64,000 nucleotides of DNA. It comes from Clostridium sp. C105KSO13 (lineage in GTDB: Bacteria; Bacillota; Clostridia; Lachnospirales; Lachnospiraceae). Below are positions 18,330 to 27,647 of this stretch, one piece after another. The first letter of the stretch is position 1. Every line of letters starts with the position of its first letter. A program made the position numbers and the translations under genes. The stretch spans positions 20,753 through 84,752 of the forward strand of contig NZ_FBWL01000158.1 of assembly GCF_001517425.1 (NCBI RefSeq), in the 5' to 3' direction. The notes below the pieces were generated by a model. The model made no database searches, was not told the origin of the DNA, and saw only the letters and a list, made by a program, of their open reading frames with translations.

Positions 18330-19097
18330 ATGAGATTTAGACCGTGTATTGATATTCATAATGGACAGGTGAAACAGATTGTAGGCGGGAGTCTTAAGGA
18401 TGAGGGGAATCAGGCAGTGACGAATTTCTCCTCTCAGCTTGATGCTGCATGGTATGCAAACCTTTACCGGAGAGAAAACCTTGCAGGGGGGCATATTATT
18501 CTTTTAAATTCCCGGGAGTCAGAGTACTTTGAGGCGACACAAAATCAGGCGTTGAATGCTCTAGCGGCATACCCCGGAGGAATGCAGATAGGCGGCGGAA
18601 TTACGGTAGAAAACGCTGCCGGGTATCTGCAGGCCGGGGCCAGCCATGTGATTGTGACTTCTTATGTTTTCAGGGGCGGAATGTTTTGCAGGGAGAAGCT
18701 GGAGGAGCTGGTAAAGGCTGTGGGCAGAAAACATGTGGTGCTGGACCTGAGCTGCCGGAGAAGGGAAGGGTATTATTACATTGTGACGGATCGCTGGCAG
18801 AACTTTACAAACTTATGCCTTACCCGGGAGTTACTGTCTGATTTATCCGGATATTGTGATGAATTCCTTGTACACGGAGTAGATGTGGAAGGCAGGTCTT
18901 CAGGGGTGGAGACAGGACTTGTGCGTATGCTGGGGCAATGGGATCAAATACCAATCACATATGCAGGGGGGATTGGCAGTTTAGAGGATCTGGAAAGGTT
19001 CCGAAAAATGAGCGGCGGAAACCTTGACTTTACTATCGGAAGTGCCCTGGATTTATTCGGCGGAAATATTCCCTATGAATTTATCGCAAAGCTGTAG
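18330..19097 (+). CDS. hisA: Eukaryote-type ProFAR isomerase (HIS6-like HisA)
   Basis: Predicted to isomerise ProFAR to PRFAR in histidine synthesis. The 255-residue TIM-barrel protein matches the eukaryotic HIS6 branch rather than ordinary bacterial HisA. Visible matches are CIDIHNGQVKQIVGGSL at the N-terminus, the QIGGGI strand, HVVLDLSCR, DRWQ, EFLVHGVDVEG, ITYAGGI, and DFTIGSALDLFGGN at the C-terminus. The ATG at 18330 was chosen because the protein then starts exactly as the family does; TGAGG is a modest ribosome binding site. It is not in a his operon here, but follows paaK and precedes gntP. Confidence 0.85.
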   Translation: MRFRPCIDIHNGQVKQIVGGSLKDEGNQAVTNFSSQLDAAWYANLYRRENLAGGHIILLNSRESEYFEATQNQALNALAAYPGGMQIGGGITVENAAGYLQAGASHVIVTSYVFRGGMFCREKLEELVKAVGRKHVVLDLSCRRREGYYYIVTDRWQNFTNLCLTRELLSDLSGYCDEFLVHGVDVEGRSSGVETGLVRMLGQWDQIPITYAGGIGSLEDLERFRKMSGGNLDFTIGSALDLFGGNIPYEFIAKL

Positions 19098-19121
19098 CCG
19101 GAAACATCAGTACTGTTCCTA

Positions 19122-19150
19122 TGGAAAATGTGGGACAATGGTGCTATAAT
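19122..19150 (+). promoter_or_regulatory. Candidate gntP promoter
   Basis: TGGAAA (19122-19127), a 17-base spacer and a perfect TATAAT (19145-19150) with an extended -10 TGC lie about 50 bases before the start. Confidence 0.6.
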
Positions 19151-19198
19151 TCATTATAGCTATTGCGTGCGTTAAAATTATAAAAAGGGGGTTACATT

Positions 19199-20590
19199 AT
19201 GACAGGTTTACCATTAATTTTTATTTTTGTACTGGCAATCATACTAATGATTGTCTCCATTTCCAAATGGAAGATTCATCCGTTTCTTTCCATCATGGCC
19301 ATTTCCCTGCTCTTAGGGTTAATTGCCGGGATTCCTCTGGTGGATAAAACTTTGGCAGACGGCACTGAAGTAAGCGGATTGGCGACTATTATCGGTGCCG
19401 GATTTTCGGGAACGTTTACCAGCATCGGTATTGTTATCATTCTTGGTGCACTAATAGGAAATATTCTGGAGAAAACCGGCGCGGCTTTAAAGCTTGCCGA
19501 TATGGTGATCCGGGTGGTGGGGAAAAACAATCCTGTTCTCGCTGTAGAGTTGATGGGGTGGGTAGTATCCATTGCGGTATTCTGTGATTCCGGATTCGTC
19601 ATCTTAAATCCTATCCGGAAAGCCCTGGTAAACAGGACCGCGGCATCTTCTGTGGCAATGACCGTAGGTCTGTCATCAGGACTTTACATTTCTCATGTTT
19701 TCATTCCGCCCACACCGGGGCCTATTGCTGCGGCTTCCACTCTGGGAATTGGGGATAATCTGCTCCTGGTTATGGGCATGGGTACCTTGTGTTCCATACT
19801 TCCGCTGATTGCCGGATTTTCCTTCGCAAAATATATCGGAGGGAAGGTAAAGGCTGACGATGAAGCCGATATGGGTGAAGTGGCAAAGACTTATGAGGAA
19901 CTGGTTGCTGAATATGGAAAACTTCCCGGCGGGTTTAATGCCCTTGCGCCGATTATCATTCCTATTCTCCTCATGGCGGCTTCTTCCATTATATCCATGG
20001 CGGGAATAGCAGGACTTGGAGCAGATATTGTCAAATTTTTAGGAACTCCCATTATCGCTTTGGCAGTGGGAACCCTATGCGGTATTTTCCAGCTGATGGG
20101 GGCGGGGAAAATGAGTGAGTTTTATAAACTAACCGATGATACCTTGAAAACTGTCGGCCCTATCCTGTTCGTAACGGCAGCCGGTGGTGTGCTGGGCAAG
20201 GTGATTGCTTCCACTGACATGGTAAACTATATTGAAGCACACGCCACAGCCCTAAGTGCTATGGGTATTTTCTTCCCATTCCTTTTGTCGGCTATTTTAA
20301 AGACTGCCCAGGGATCTTCTACAGTAGCACTGACAACCACTGCCGGAATTATTGCGCCATTGCTTCCGGTACTGGGATTTGACAGTCCGGTTCGTGTTAC
20401 GCTCGTTGTTATGGCTATCGGTGCAGGTGCCATGACTGTTTCCCATGCAAACGATTCCTATTTCTGGGTAGTGACCAACTTTGGAGCCATGACTCCGGAA
20501 AAGGGATATAAGACACAGACTGTGGCAACACTGATTTTAGGTATTGCCGGCATATTGGAAATATTTATTTTAAGTTTGTTCTTGCGGTAG
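19199..20590 (+). CDS. GntP-family permease (gluconate/organic acid:H+ symporter)
   Basis: An integral membrane carrier of the GntP family, whose members move gluconate or other hydroxy acids with protons. Its 463 residues contain about 12 hydrophobic helices. Family motifs include FLSIMAISLLLGLIAGIPL, FVILNPIRKAL, and HVFIPPTPGPIAAAS. The conserved TAQGSSTVALTTTAG segment and SHANDSYFWVVTNF near the C-terminus are also present. A ribosome binding site AAGGGGG precedes the ATG. Substrate is uncertain, since no gluconate or glycerate kinase is adjacent. Confidence 0.9.
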   Translation: MTGLPLIFIFVLAIILMIVSISKWKIHPFLSIMAISLLLGLIAGIPLVDKTLADGTEVSGLATIIGAGFSGTFTSIGIVIILGALIGNILEKTGAALKLADMVIRVVGKNNPVLAVELMGWVVSIAVFCDSGFVILNPIRKALVNRTAASSVAMTVGLSSGLYISHVFIPPTPGPIAAASTLGIGDNLLLVMGMGTLCSILPLIAGFSFAKYIGGKVKADDEADMGEVAKTYEELVAEYGKLPGGFNALAPIIIPILLMAASSIISMAGIAGLGADIVKFLGTPIIALAVGTLCGIFQLMGAGKMSEFYKLTDDTLKTVGPILFVTAAGGVLGKVIASTDMVNYIEAHATALSAMGIFFPFLLSAILKTAQGSSTVALTTTAGIIAPLLPVLGFDSPVRVTLVVMAIGAGAMTVSHANDSYFWVVTNFGAMTPEKGYKTQTVATLILGIAGILEIFILSLFLR

Positions 20591-20615
20591 ATCGGACAGG
20601 CAGGTACGGAATATG

Positions 20616-20644
20616 TTGAATAAACGAAAGGATAGTGTTAAAAT
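20616..20644 (+). promoter_or_regulatory. Candidate secA promoter
   Basis: TTGAAT (20616-20621), a 17-base spacer and TAAAAT (20639-20644) with extended -10 TGT. Transcription would begin near 20651, leaving a leader of about 34 bases. Confidence 0.62.
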
Positions 20645-20684
20645 GAGCAATAGAGTAAATTTAGACAAGGAGTAATTTTATATT

Positions 20685-23258
20685 ATGGGTTTGATTGAAA
20701 AGATTTTCGGAACGCACAGCGAAAATGAATTGAAGCGTATCTATCCGATTGTAGACCGTATAGAGGCCTTGGAACCAGAGATGCAGGCCCTGTCTGATAC
20801 AGAATTAAAAGATAAAACAAGAGAATTTAAAAAACGCCTCGAGGAAGGAGAAACTCTGGATGATATTCTCCCCGAGGCATTTGCCGTTGTAAGGGAGGCT
20901 GCTTCCAGAAGCCTGGGAATGCGCCATTATCGGGTGCAGCTTATCGGCGGTATTATACTTCACCAGGGGCGTATCTCTGAGATGAAGACAGGTGAAGGAA
21001 AGACTTTGGTTTCCACTCTTTCGGCATATCTGAATGCGCTGGAAGGAGAAGGCGTGCATATTGTAACAGTCAACGACTACCTTGCAAAACGTGATGCCGA
21101 GTGGATGGGGAAGGTGCATGAGTTTCTCGGGCTGACGGTTGGCGTCGTCTTAAATTCCATGGACAACGATGAGCGACGTGCGGCGTACAACTGTGATATT
21201 ACGTATGTGACGAATAACGAGCTGGGATTTGATTATCTCCGTGATAATATGGTTATCTACAAAGAACAGCTTGTTCAGCGGGGACTGCATTATGCAATTA
21301 TTGATGAGGTTGACTCGGTATTGATTGACGAGGCAAGGACTCCGCTGATTATATCCGGACAGAGCGACAAATCTACAAAACTGTACGAGGCGTGCGATAT
21401 ACTTGCTGGTCAGCTGGAAAGGGGAGAAGCCAGCGGTGAGTTCTCCAAGATGAATGCCATTATGGGGGAAGAGATTGAAGAGACCGGAGACTTCATTGTA
21501 AATGAAAAGGAAAAGACGGTCAACCTTACAGAAGACGGGGTTAAAAAGGCAGAGAAGTTTTTCCACATCGATAATCTGGCAGATGCGGAGAACCTGGAGA
21601 TACAACATAACATTATACTTGCATTGCGCGCACATAACCTGATGTTCCGTGATCAGGACTATGTAGTGACCCCGGAGGGGGAGGTTATGATCGTTGATGA
21701 GTTCACCGGGCGTATCATGCCGGGCCGCCGCTATTCGGACGGGCTGCATCAGGCAATTGAAGCAAAAGAACATGTGAAGGTAAAAAGAGAAAGCAAGACT
21801 CTCGCTAATATAACATTCCAGAATTTGTTTAATAAATTTGACAAAAAGAGCGGTATGACCGGTACAGCTCTCACCGAGGAAAAAGAATTTCGCGATATTT
21901 ATGGGATGGATGTTATAGAGATCCCGACCAATGAGCCGGTTCGAAGAGTGGATTTGCAGGATGCTGTCTATAAGACTGAGAAAGAGAAGTTCAAGGCTGT
22001 TGTGGAGGAAGTGAAGAAAGCTCACGAAAAAGGACAGCCGGTGCTGGTAGGTACTATTACTATAGAGATTTCCGAGCTTCTGAGTAAAATGTTGAAAAAA
22101 GAGGGTATACCCCACAAGGTACTGAATGCAAAATACCATGAACTGGAAGCTGAAATTGTGGCGGATGCAGGTATTCACGGTGCCGTTACTATTGCTACCA
22201 ACATGGCGGGCCGTGGTACGGATATTAAGCTGGACGACGAGTCAAGGGCTGCCGGGGGGCTAAAAATCATTGGTACTGAGCGCCATGAATCCAGACGTAT
22301 CGACAATCAGCTCCGCGGACGTTCCGGACGTCAGGGGGATCCGGGCGAGTCACGGTTTTACATTTCGCTGGAGGATGATTTGATGCGTCTGTTCGGCTCC
22401 GAGAAATTAATGAATGTCTTTACCACTCTTGGAGTGGCAGAGGGAGAGCAGATTGAACATAAGATGCTTTCCAATGCAATTGAGAAGGCTCAGCAGAAGA
22501 TTGAAAGTAACAACTTTGGTATCCGTAAGAATCTGATGGAATATGATCAGGTCATGAATGAGCAGCGTGAGATCATTTATGGAGAGAGGCGGCGGGTTCT
22601 GGACGGCGAAAGCATGCGGGACACTATCTACAACATGATCACTGAGTATGTGGAAAATGTGACAGACCGTTTTGCTTCTTCTGAGGCAGAAGCAGAGGAG
22701 TGGGATATGCAGGGTCTTGATGTTACTCTGCATGGTGTTATTCCTCAACTTCAGCTGCCCACTGCAGAGGAAGCACGAGACATGCAGCAGAAAGAATTGA
22801 AACATCTGCTCAAAGAGCGTGCGGTAAAAGCATATGAGGCAAAGGAAGCAGAATTTCCGGAGGCAGAACATCTGCGTGAAATTGAGCGTGTTGTGCTGCT
22901 GAAGGCAATTGACGGTAGATGGATGGACCACATTGACGATATGGATCAGCTTCGTCAGGGCATAGGGCTTCAGGCGTACGGACAGAGGGATCCCCTGGTG
23001 GAATATAAGATGATAGGCTATGATATGTTCGGTGAGATGACAAACGCTATAGCGGAGATCACTGTCCGCACCTTGTTCCACATCCGTATTGAGCAGAAAG
23101 TAGAAAGAGAACAGGTTGCGCAGGCTACAGGTACGAATAAAGAGGAGAGTGCCCTGCGCGAACCAAAAAAGAAGGCAGAGAAGAAGATTTATCCCAACGA
23201 CCCATGCCCCTGTGGAAGTGGTAAGAAATACAAACAATGCCACGGACGAAGGGCCTAA
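20685..23258 (+). CDS. secA: Preprotein translocase ATPase SecA
   Basis: The motor that drives secretory proteins through SecYEG at the membrane. The first nucleotide-binding domain has MKTGEGKT (Walker A) and [21 protein letters not shown] (DEVD box). The preprotein cross-linking domain, second ATPase domain ([24 protein letters not shown]) and scaffold helix follow. The C-terminus has the zinc finger [13 protein letters not shown], which binds SecB or ribosome-linked partners. At 857 residues it is a full-length SecA1. AAGGAG lies 11 bases before the ATG. prfB follows, an arrangement common in Firmicutes. Confidence 0.98.
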   Translation: MGLIEKIFGTHSENELKRIYPIVDRIEALEPEMQALSDTELKDKTREFKKRLEEGETLDDILPEAFAVVREAASRSLGMRHYRVQLIGGIILHQGRISEMKTGEGKTLVSTLSAYLNALEGEGVHIVTVNDYLAKRDAEWMGKVHEFLGLTVGVVLNSMDNDERRAAYNCDITYVTNNELGFDYLRDNMVIYKEQLVQRGLHYAIIDEVDSVLIDEARTPLIISGQSDKSTKLYEACDILAGQLERGEASGEFSKMNAIMGEEIEETGDFIVNEKEKTVNLTEDGVKKAEKFFHIDNLADAENLEIQHNIILALRAHNLMFRDQDYVVTPEGEVMIVDEFTGRIMPGRRYSDGLHQAIEAKEHVKVKRESKTLANITFQNLFNKFDKKSGMTGTALTEEKEFRDIYGMDVIEIPTNEPVRRVDLQDAVYKTEKEKFKAVVEEVKKAHEKGQPVLVGTITIEISELLSKMLKKEGIPHKVLNAKYHELEAEIVADAGIHGAVTIATNMAGRGTDIKLDDESRAAGGLKIIGTERHESRRIDNQLRGRSGRQGDPGESRFYISLEDDLMRLFGSEKLMNVFTTLGVAEGEQIEHKMLSNAIEKAQQKIESNNFGIRKNLMEYDQVMNEQREIIYGERRRVLDGESMRDTIYNMITEYVENVTDRFASSEAEAEEWDMQGLDVTLHGVIPQLQLPTAEEARDMQQKELKHLLKERAVKAYEAKEAEFPEAEHLREIERVVLLKAIDGRWMDHIDDMDQLRQGIGLQAYGQRDPLVEYKMIGYDMFGEMTNAIAEITVRTLFHIRIEQKVEREQVAQATGTNKEESALREPKKKAEKKIYPNDPCPCGSGKKYKQCHGRRA

Positions 23259-23284
23259 ATAGAATAAAGAATCTGAATGCCATA

Positions 23285-23313
23285 TGAGAATCTGCAAAAA
23301 CAGATTCTCATTT
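23285..23313 (+). terminator. Hairpin between secA and prfB, possible weak terminator
   Basis: A perfect 10-bp stem (23285-23294 with 23301-23310) and 6-base loop is followed by only three Ts, so read-through into prfB is likely. Confidence 0.5.
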
Positions 23314-23336
23314 AAAATAAGAAAGAGGTGATAGAG

Positions 23337-24438
23337 GTGGTTTTGTTAGAAGAACTGAAAACAAGGCTGAGTGCATACGAAGAACCGCTGAAAGATCTGA
23401 GGGATTCACTTTGACTTAGCGTCAAAGAAAAAGCGGATAGAGGAGCTGGAGCGCAAGATTGAAGAACCGGGATTCTGGGATAATCCTGAGGATTCCACAC
23501 GTACTATGAAATTCTTGAAAGGGCTCCGGGATTCTGTGAAACAAATTGAAGATCTCTACACGGGTTACGAGGATATGAATCTTCTGATTGAAATAAGCGA
23601 AGAGGATTCCGATGAAGAGACAGTAAAAGGAATTGAGGAAGAACTGAACAGTTTTTCGGAAAAATTTGAAGACCTGAGAATCCAGACACTTCTTACAGGT
23701 GAGTATGACAGCTGCAACGCAATTGTTACTCTCCACGCAGGGGCAGGAGGCACAGAGTCCTGCGACTGGACCGGCATGCTGTACAGGATGTACACCCGTT
23801 GGGCTGAGAAAAAAGGGTTCTCTCTTGAAGTTCTGGACTATCTGGACGGAGACGTAGCAGGTGTAAAAGGAGTCACTTTTGAGGTGGCGGGGGAGAATGC
23901 TTATGGGTATCTCCGCTCTGAGAAAGGTGTGCACCGTCTGGTCAGGATTTCACCTTTCAATGCAGCGGGAAAACGGCAGACCTCTTTTGCCTCCTGTGAT
24001 GTCATACCGGACATTGAAGATGAGATAGACATTGAAATAAATGAAGATGATCTGCGTGTTGATACGTACCGCTCAGGCGGTGCAGGGGGGCAGCATGTGA
24101 ATAAAACATCCTCTGCAGTGCGCATCACGCATCTGCCCACAGGAATTGTAGTACAGTGCCAGAATGAGCGCTCTCAGCACATGAACAAAGATAAGGCTAT
24201 GCAGATGCTGAAAGCAAAGCTGTATCTTCTAAAGCAGCAAGAACAGGCGGAAAAGGTATCTGACATTCGGGGTGAGACAAAGGACATAGGATTTGGAAAT
24301 CAGATCAGATCCTATGTGATGCAGCCGTACACCATGGTAAAAGACCACAGGACGAATGTAGAAACAGGCAATGTAAATGCAGTTATGGACGGGGATATCG
24401 ACCTGTTTATCAACGCATTTCTGGCTGCAAAGTCATAG
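23337..24438 (+). CDS. prfB: Peptide chain release factor 2, with programmed +1 frameshift
   Basis: RF2 releases peptides at UGA and UAA. The gene is read as 23337-23411 joined to 23413-24438 (366 residues). The first 25 codons end at CTT followed by in-frame TGA. A +1 shift at CTT-TGA-C continues with DLASKKKRIEELERKIEEPGFWD, the normal RF2 sequence. RF2 identity is shown by the SPF tripeptide in VRISPFNAAGKRQ; the catalytic GGQ is in SGGAGGQHVNKTSSAVR. The GTG at 23337 is preferred, with GAGGTG upstream; TTG at 23343 is possible. Expression should be self-regulated, since low RF2 favours the shift. Confidence 0.96.
23399..23415 (+). promoter_or_regulatory. prfB programmed frameshift signal
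   Basis: The slippery CTT (23409-23411) followed by TGA C is the conserved RF2 recoding site. An internal GAGGG at 23399-23403 lies five bases upstream, acting as the stimulatory Shine-Dalgarno element. The spacer is slightly longer than the classical three bases. Confidence 0.92.
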
Positions 24439-24473
24439 ATAAAAGAAGGGAAATGAGACAAAAGGAGGAAAAG

Positions 24474-25691
24474 ATGGTTAACATAGCGATAATGGGATAT
24501 GGTACAGTTGGCTCGGGAATCGTGGAGGTCATCAATACTAACGGAGAACGAATCAATCAGAGAGCGGGAGACCACATCAACATCAAATACGTCCTGGATT
24601 TGAAAGATTTCCCGGGAGACCCGGTGCAGGAAAAAATTGTGCATGATTTTGAAACCATTGAAAAGGATCCGGAGGTCAAAATTGTTGCGGAAGTGATGGG
24701 AGGCATAGAACCTGCATATACTTTTGTGAAAAGGTGCCTGCAGGCCGGGAAAAGCGTTGCCACCTCGAACAAAGCCCTGGTGGCGAAACACGGGGCGGAG
24801 CTTTTGTCCATTGCCATGGCAAACAATATTAACTTCCTCTTTGAAGCCAGTGTAGGAGGTGGAATCCCGATTATACGTCCCTTAAATTCTTCCATGACTG
24901 CAGATGAGATTGAAGAAATCACAGGCATTTTAAACGGTACCACAAATTATATGTTAAGCAAAATGTTTTATGAGGGGGCCGATTATGATGAGGTCCTGAA
25001 AGAAGCCCAGGCAAAGGGATATGCGGAGCGCAATCCGGAAGCCGACGTAGAAGGCTATGATGCCTGCAGAAAAATTGCTATTTTATCTTCACTGATTTCC
25101 GGCCGGCAGGTTGATTTTGAGGATATCCATACAGAGGGAATTACGAAAATCACGACCCAGGATATGATGTATGCAAAGGCTCTGGGCATGACAATCAAGC
25201 TGTTGGCCTCCAGCAGGAGGGACAGTGATCATCTGCATGCTATTGTGGCTCCTTATATGCTTCACAGAAATCATCCTCTTTATAATGTAAATGATGTATT
25301 TAATGCTATTTTTGTTCACGGCAACGTGGCGGGCGACCTTATGTTTTATGGAAGCGGTGCAGGCAAACTGCCCACTGCCAGTGCGGTAGTTGCCGATATT
25401 GTGGATGAGGCAAAGCATTTAAACAGAAACATCCTGACTATGTGGGACAGTGAAAAGTTAAAGCTGCAGCCTATAGAAGATACAAGTAAGAAATATTTTG
25501 TGAGAATCAAGGGGAACCCGGATGCCCTGAAAGCACATCTGGAAAGCAAATTCGGTCCTGTTGAAATTGTGCAGGTTGAGGAGCTGGGACAGGAGTTCGG
25601 CTTTGTGACCGAAGAGATGACGGAAGGTGCATATGTAGAGCAGGCAAAAGAGTTTCCGGGAATTCTGCATATGATACGTATAGAAGAATGA
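24474..25691 (+). CDS. hom: Homoserine dehydrogenase
   Basis: Reduces aspartate semialdehyde to homoserine, the branch leading to threonine and methionine. The nucleotide motif GYGTVGSG is at residues 8-15. The catalytic domain shows SNKALVAKH, FEASVGGGIPIIRPL, EITGILNGTTNYML and YAERNPEADVEGYDACRK. A C-terminal ACT-like domain (about 325-405, starting YFVRIKGN) suggests threonine feedback control. The ATG at 24474 has AAAGGAGG upstream; an in-frame start at 24453 lacks one. Aspartokinase is 53 bases downstream. Confidence 0.96.
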   Translation: MVNIAIMGYGTVGSGIVEVINTNGERINQRAGDHINIKYVLDLKDFPGDPVQEKIVHDFETIEKDPEVKIVAEVMGGIEPAYTFVKRCLQAGKSVATSNKALVAKHGAELLSIAMANNINFLFEASVGGGIPIIRPLNSSMTADEIEEITGILNGTTNYMLSKMFYEGADYDEVLKEAQAKGYAERNPEADVEGYDACRKIAILSSLISGRQVDFEDIHTEGITKITTQDMMYAKALGMTIKLLASSRRDSDHLHAIVAPYMLHRNHPLYNVNDVFNAIFVHGNVAGDLMFYGSGAGKLPTASAVVADIVDEAKHLNRNILTMWDSEKLKLQPIEDTSKKYFVRIKGNPDALKAHLESKFGPVEIVQVEELGQEFGFVTEEMTEGAYVEQAKEFPGILHMIRIEE

Positions 25692-25744
25692 CCGGGATTT
25701 TATGGGGAGAGGTAAGATGAAATATAGGCGGCCAGGAGGAGAAT

Positions 25745-26953
25745 ATGCTGATAGTAAAAAAATTTGGAGGCAGCTCAGTTGCAGACCGGGATTGTATTTT
25801 CCGTGTGGCAGAGCGCTGTGTAGAAGATTACAAAAACGGAAATGAGGTCATTGTTGTATTATCTGCAATGGGTGACACAACGGACGAGCTGATTGAAAAG
25901 GCTAAAAATATTACAGCGCAGCCGTCAAAGCGGGAAATGGATATGCTGCTGACAACAGGGGAGCAGGTTTCGGTCTCTCTGATGGCTATGGCGATTAATT
26001 CAATGGGGATCCCTGCAGTTTCTTTGAATGCATTTCAGATAAGAATGCACAGCACTTCTGCCTACGGAAAAGCTCGAATGAAGCGTGTGGAGGCCGAGCG
26101 GATACGACATGAACTTGATTCCAAAAAAATTGTAGTTATAGCAGGCTTTCAGGGAATAAATAAATATGAGGACTACAGCACCTTAGGCAGAGGCGGTTCT
26201 GACACTACAGCTGTAGCTATTGCAGCCGCAATGCATGCGGATATCTGCGAAATCTATACAGACGTGGACGGTGTATATACAGCAGATCCACGAGTTGTGC
26301 CAAATGCAAGGAAACTGGATACTATCAGTTATGATGAGATGCTGGAGCTTGCTTCGCTGGGAGCGAAAGTTCTCCATAACCGATCAGTGGAGATGGCAAA
26401 AAAATATGGCGTGCGGCTGGTAGTGCGTTCCAGCATGAACCGGGAAGAAGGAACGGTTGTCAAGGAGGTGGGAAAATTGGAAAAAATGTTAATAAGTGGA
26501 GTTGCATCCGATAAGAATACATCACGGATATCTGTAATTGGAATAGATGATAAGCCCGGCGTGGCATTTAAGATATTTAATACGCTTGCAAAAAACGGTA
26601 TCAACGTGGACATCATTTTGCAGTCTGTAGGCCGTGAGGGGACAAAAGATATCTCCTTTACGGTTGCTCAGGATGACCGGGATGCGACACTGGAAGTGCT
26701 GGATAATAACAAAGAGATGCTGACGATCCAGGAAATCAGCTATGAAGACAATGTAGCAAAAATATCTATAGTAGGGGCAGGTATGATGAGCAATCCGGGA
26801 GTTGCGGCCCAAATGTTTGAAGCACTCTTCAATGCAAATATAAACATAAGCATGATATCCACATCTGAGGTGCGGATAACTGTTCTGATAGATGAAAATG
26901 ATGTGGAAAGAGCTATGCGTGCAGTACACGATGGGTTCGGACTGGCAGATTAA
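25745..26953 (+). CDS. lysC: Aspartate kinase
   Basis: Phosphorylates aspartate, the entry step of the lysine, threonine and methionine pathways. KFGGSSV is at residues 6-12; TTGEQVSVSLMA, GRGGSDTTAVAIAAA and YTDVDGVYTADPR follow. Two ACT domains (about 265-330 and 345-400) provide allosteric control. Its 402 residues match monofunctional Bacillus-type enzymes. GGAGGAG lies just before the ATG. No lysine riboswitch is present in the 53-base gap after hom, so control is probably allosteric or from an upstream promoter. The symbol is by family; isozyme identity is uncertain. Confidence 0.94.
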   Translation: MLIVKKFGGSSVADRDCIFRVAERCVEDYKNGNEVIVVLSAMGDTTDELIEKAKNITAQPSKREMDMLLTTGEQVSVSLMAMAINSMGIPAVSLNAFQIRMHSTSAYGKARMKRVEAERIRHELDSKKIVVIAGFQGINKYEDYSTLGRGGSDTTAVAIAAAMHADICEIYTDVDGVYTADPRVVPNARKLDTISYDEMLELASLGAKVLHNRSVEMAKKYGVRLVVRSSMNREEGTVVKEVGKLEKMLISGVASDKNTSRISVIGIDDKPGVAFKIFNTLAKNGINVDIILQSVGREGTKDISFTVAQDDRDATLEVLDNNKEMLTIQEISYEDNVAKISIVGAGMMSNPGVAAQMFEALFNANINISMISTSEVRITVLIDENDVERAMRAVHDGFGLAD

Positions 26954-26964
26954 GAATAATATAA

Positions 26965-27016
26965 AAAGAGCTGCTTTTTGAAAGAAGAGAATCTTGTTTC
27001 AAAAGGGGAGCTCTTT
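26965..27016. terminator. Bidirectional terminator between lysC and the XRE gene
   Basis: AAAGAGCT (26965-26972) pairs with AGCTCTTT (27009-27016). An inner stem of TTTTTGAAA with TTTCAAAAG extends it with small mismatches. It lies between converging genes, touching the XRE stop codon. Confidence 0.75.
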
Positions 27017-27389
27017 ATTGGTTTAGGAGTTTATTTATGATGATTTTACATTCATGGTCTGTCCTTCGGTATCTCTTGATGAAGTTAACTTCCTCCGCTG
27101 TAAGATAGATTGTGTCGGCGGTCTCAATTTCCATAGCAGATGTATAGGGCCCTTTCTGCTCCCGTATAATACCTTCCGGCGAGATAGGCTGATTGACCAG
27201 CTGATCAAGTGTTACATTATAAATTTGTGAGAGCTTAATCAGAAGATCCAAATCAGGAACCCGCTTACTTGTCTCATAATTTGAATATGCCTGCCTGGAG
27301 ATATTTAGCTTTTCGCCCAAAGCTTCCTGTGTGTACTTTTTTGCTTTCCGCAAGTTGCATAAGTTTTCTACCAGTTGTATGTTAGACAA
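27015..27389 (-). CDS. XRE-family transcriptional regulator
   Basis: A 124-residue DNA-binding protein. The N-terminal HTH_3 domain (about 5-62) is clear: LRKAKKYTQEALGEKLNISRQAYSNYETSKRVPDLDLLIKLSQIYNVTLDQLV is the classic lambda-repressor-like pattern. The C-terminal half (about 85-124, TIYLTAEEVNFIKRYRRTD...) is helical with no known domain, perhaps for dimerisation. The start is TTG at 27389, with GGAGGTGA about 10 bases upstream. Its target is unknown. A large palindrome lies 98 bases upstream of its start. Confidence 0.88.
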   Translation of the reverse strand: MSNIQLVENLCNLRKAKKYTQEALGEKLNISRQAYSNYETSKRVPDLDLLIKLSQIYNVTLDQLVNQPISPEGIIREQKGPYTSAMEIETADTIYLTAEEVNFIKRYRRTDHECKIIINKLLNQ

Positions 27390-27486
27390 TGCTGCGTCAC
27401 CTCCACTTACAGGGAATTATTTATAACTCTTCCGGAGAGCATCTCGATTGCGCTTTGCTTCATCTTGCTGCAGCTGAACGCCGGAT

Positions 27487-27548
27487 AGAAATATCCACAA
27501 GCAGCTCGTTAGCAAGCAAGCTTGCAAGAGCTGCTTGTGGATATTTCT
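27487..27548. repeat. Perfect 21-bp inverted repeat with 20-base centre
   Basis: The arm at 27487-27507 is exactly complementary to 27528-27548, and the centre contains a further small palindrome around GCAAGCTTGC. No T-run flanks it on either strand. It occupies the 258-base gap between the XRE and CYTH genes; nothing else is evident in that gap. It may be a remnant palindromic element, an mRNA-stabilising structure or a protein-binding site. Confidence 0.9.
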
Positions 27549-27647
27549 GCTCTTCTGTACAGATGTTATAAATTATAACAATTTTCCCTGTAAATAGAAA
27601 TGATTGCGACAAAACGTAGTATTACATAAAAGTGCAACAGAAAGTTG

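Noticed and set aside
20643..20675. A 10-codon upstream frame before secA whose last codons contain the secA ribosome binding site, resembling a secM-like leader
   Set aside because: Its ATG overlaps the -10 box of the best promoter (20639-20644), so it would not be in the transcript; it also has no secretion or arrest motif.
21150..22178. Long open frame (342 codons) antisense to secA, and a similar one at 22407-23297
   Set aside because: Both lie wholly opposite secA, lack domains and ribosome binding sites, and have Cys/His/Phe-rich composition typical of antisense shadows.
23337..23414. In-frame stop making prfB look like a pseudogene
   Set aside because: The stop is the conserved RF2 recoding site; the downstream frame is intact with SPF and GGQ motifs.
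27487..27548. The 21-bp palindrome as a Rho-independent terminator
   Set aside because: No T-run follows on either strand and the stem is longer than usual.
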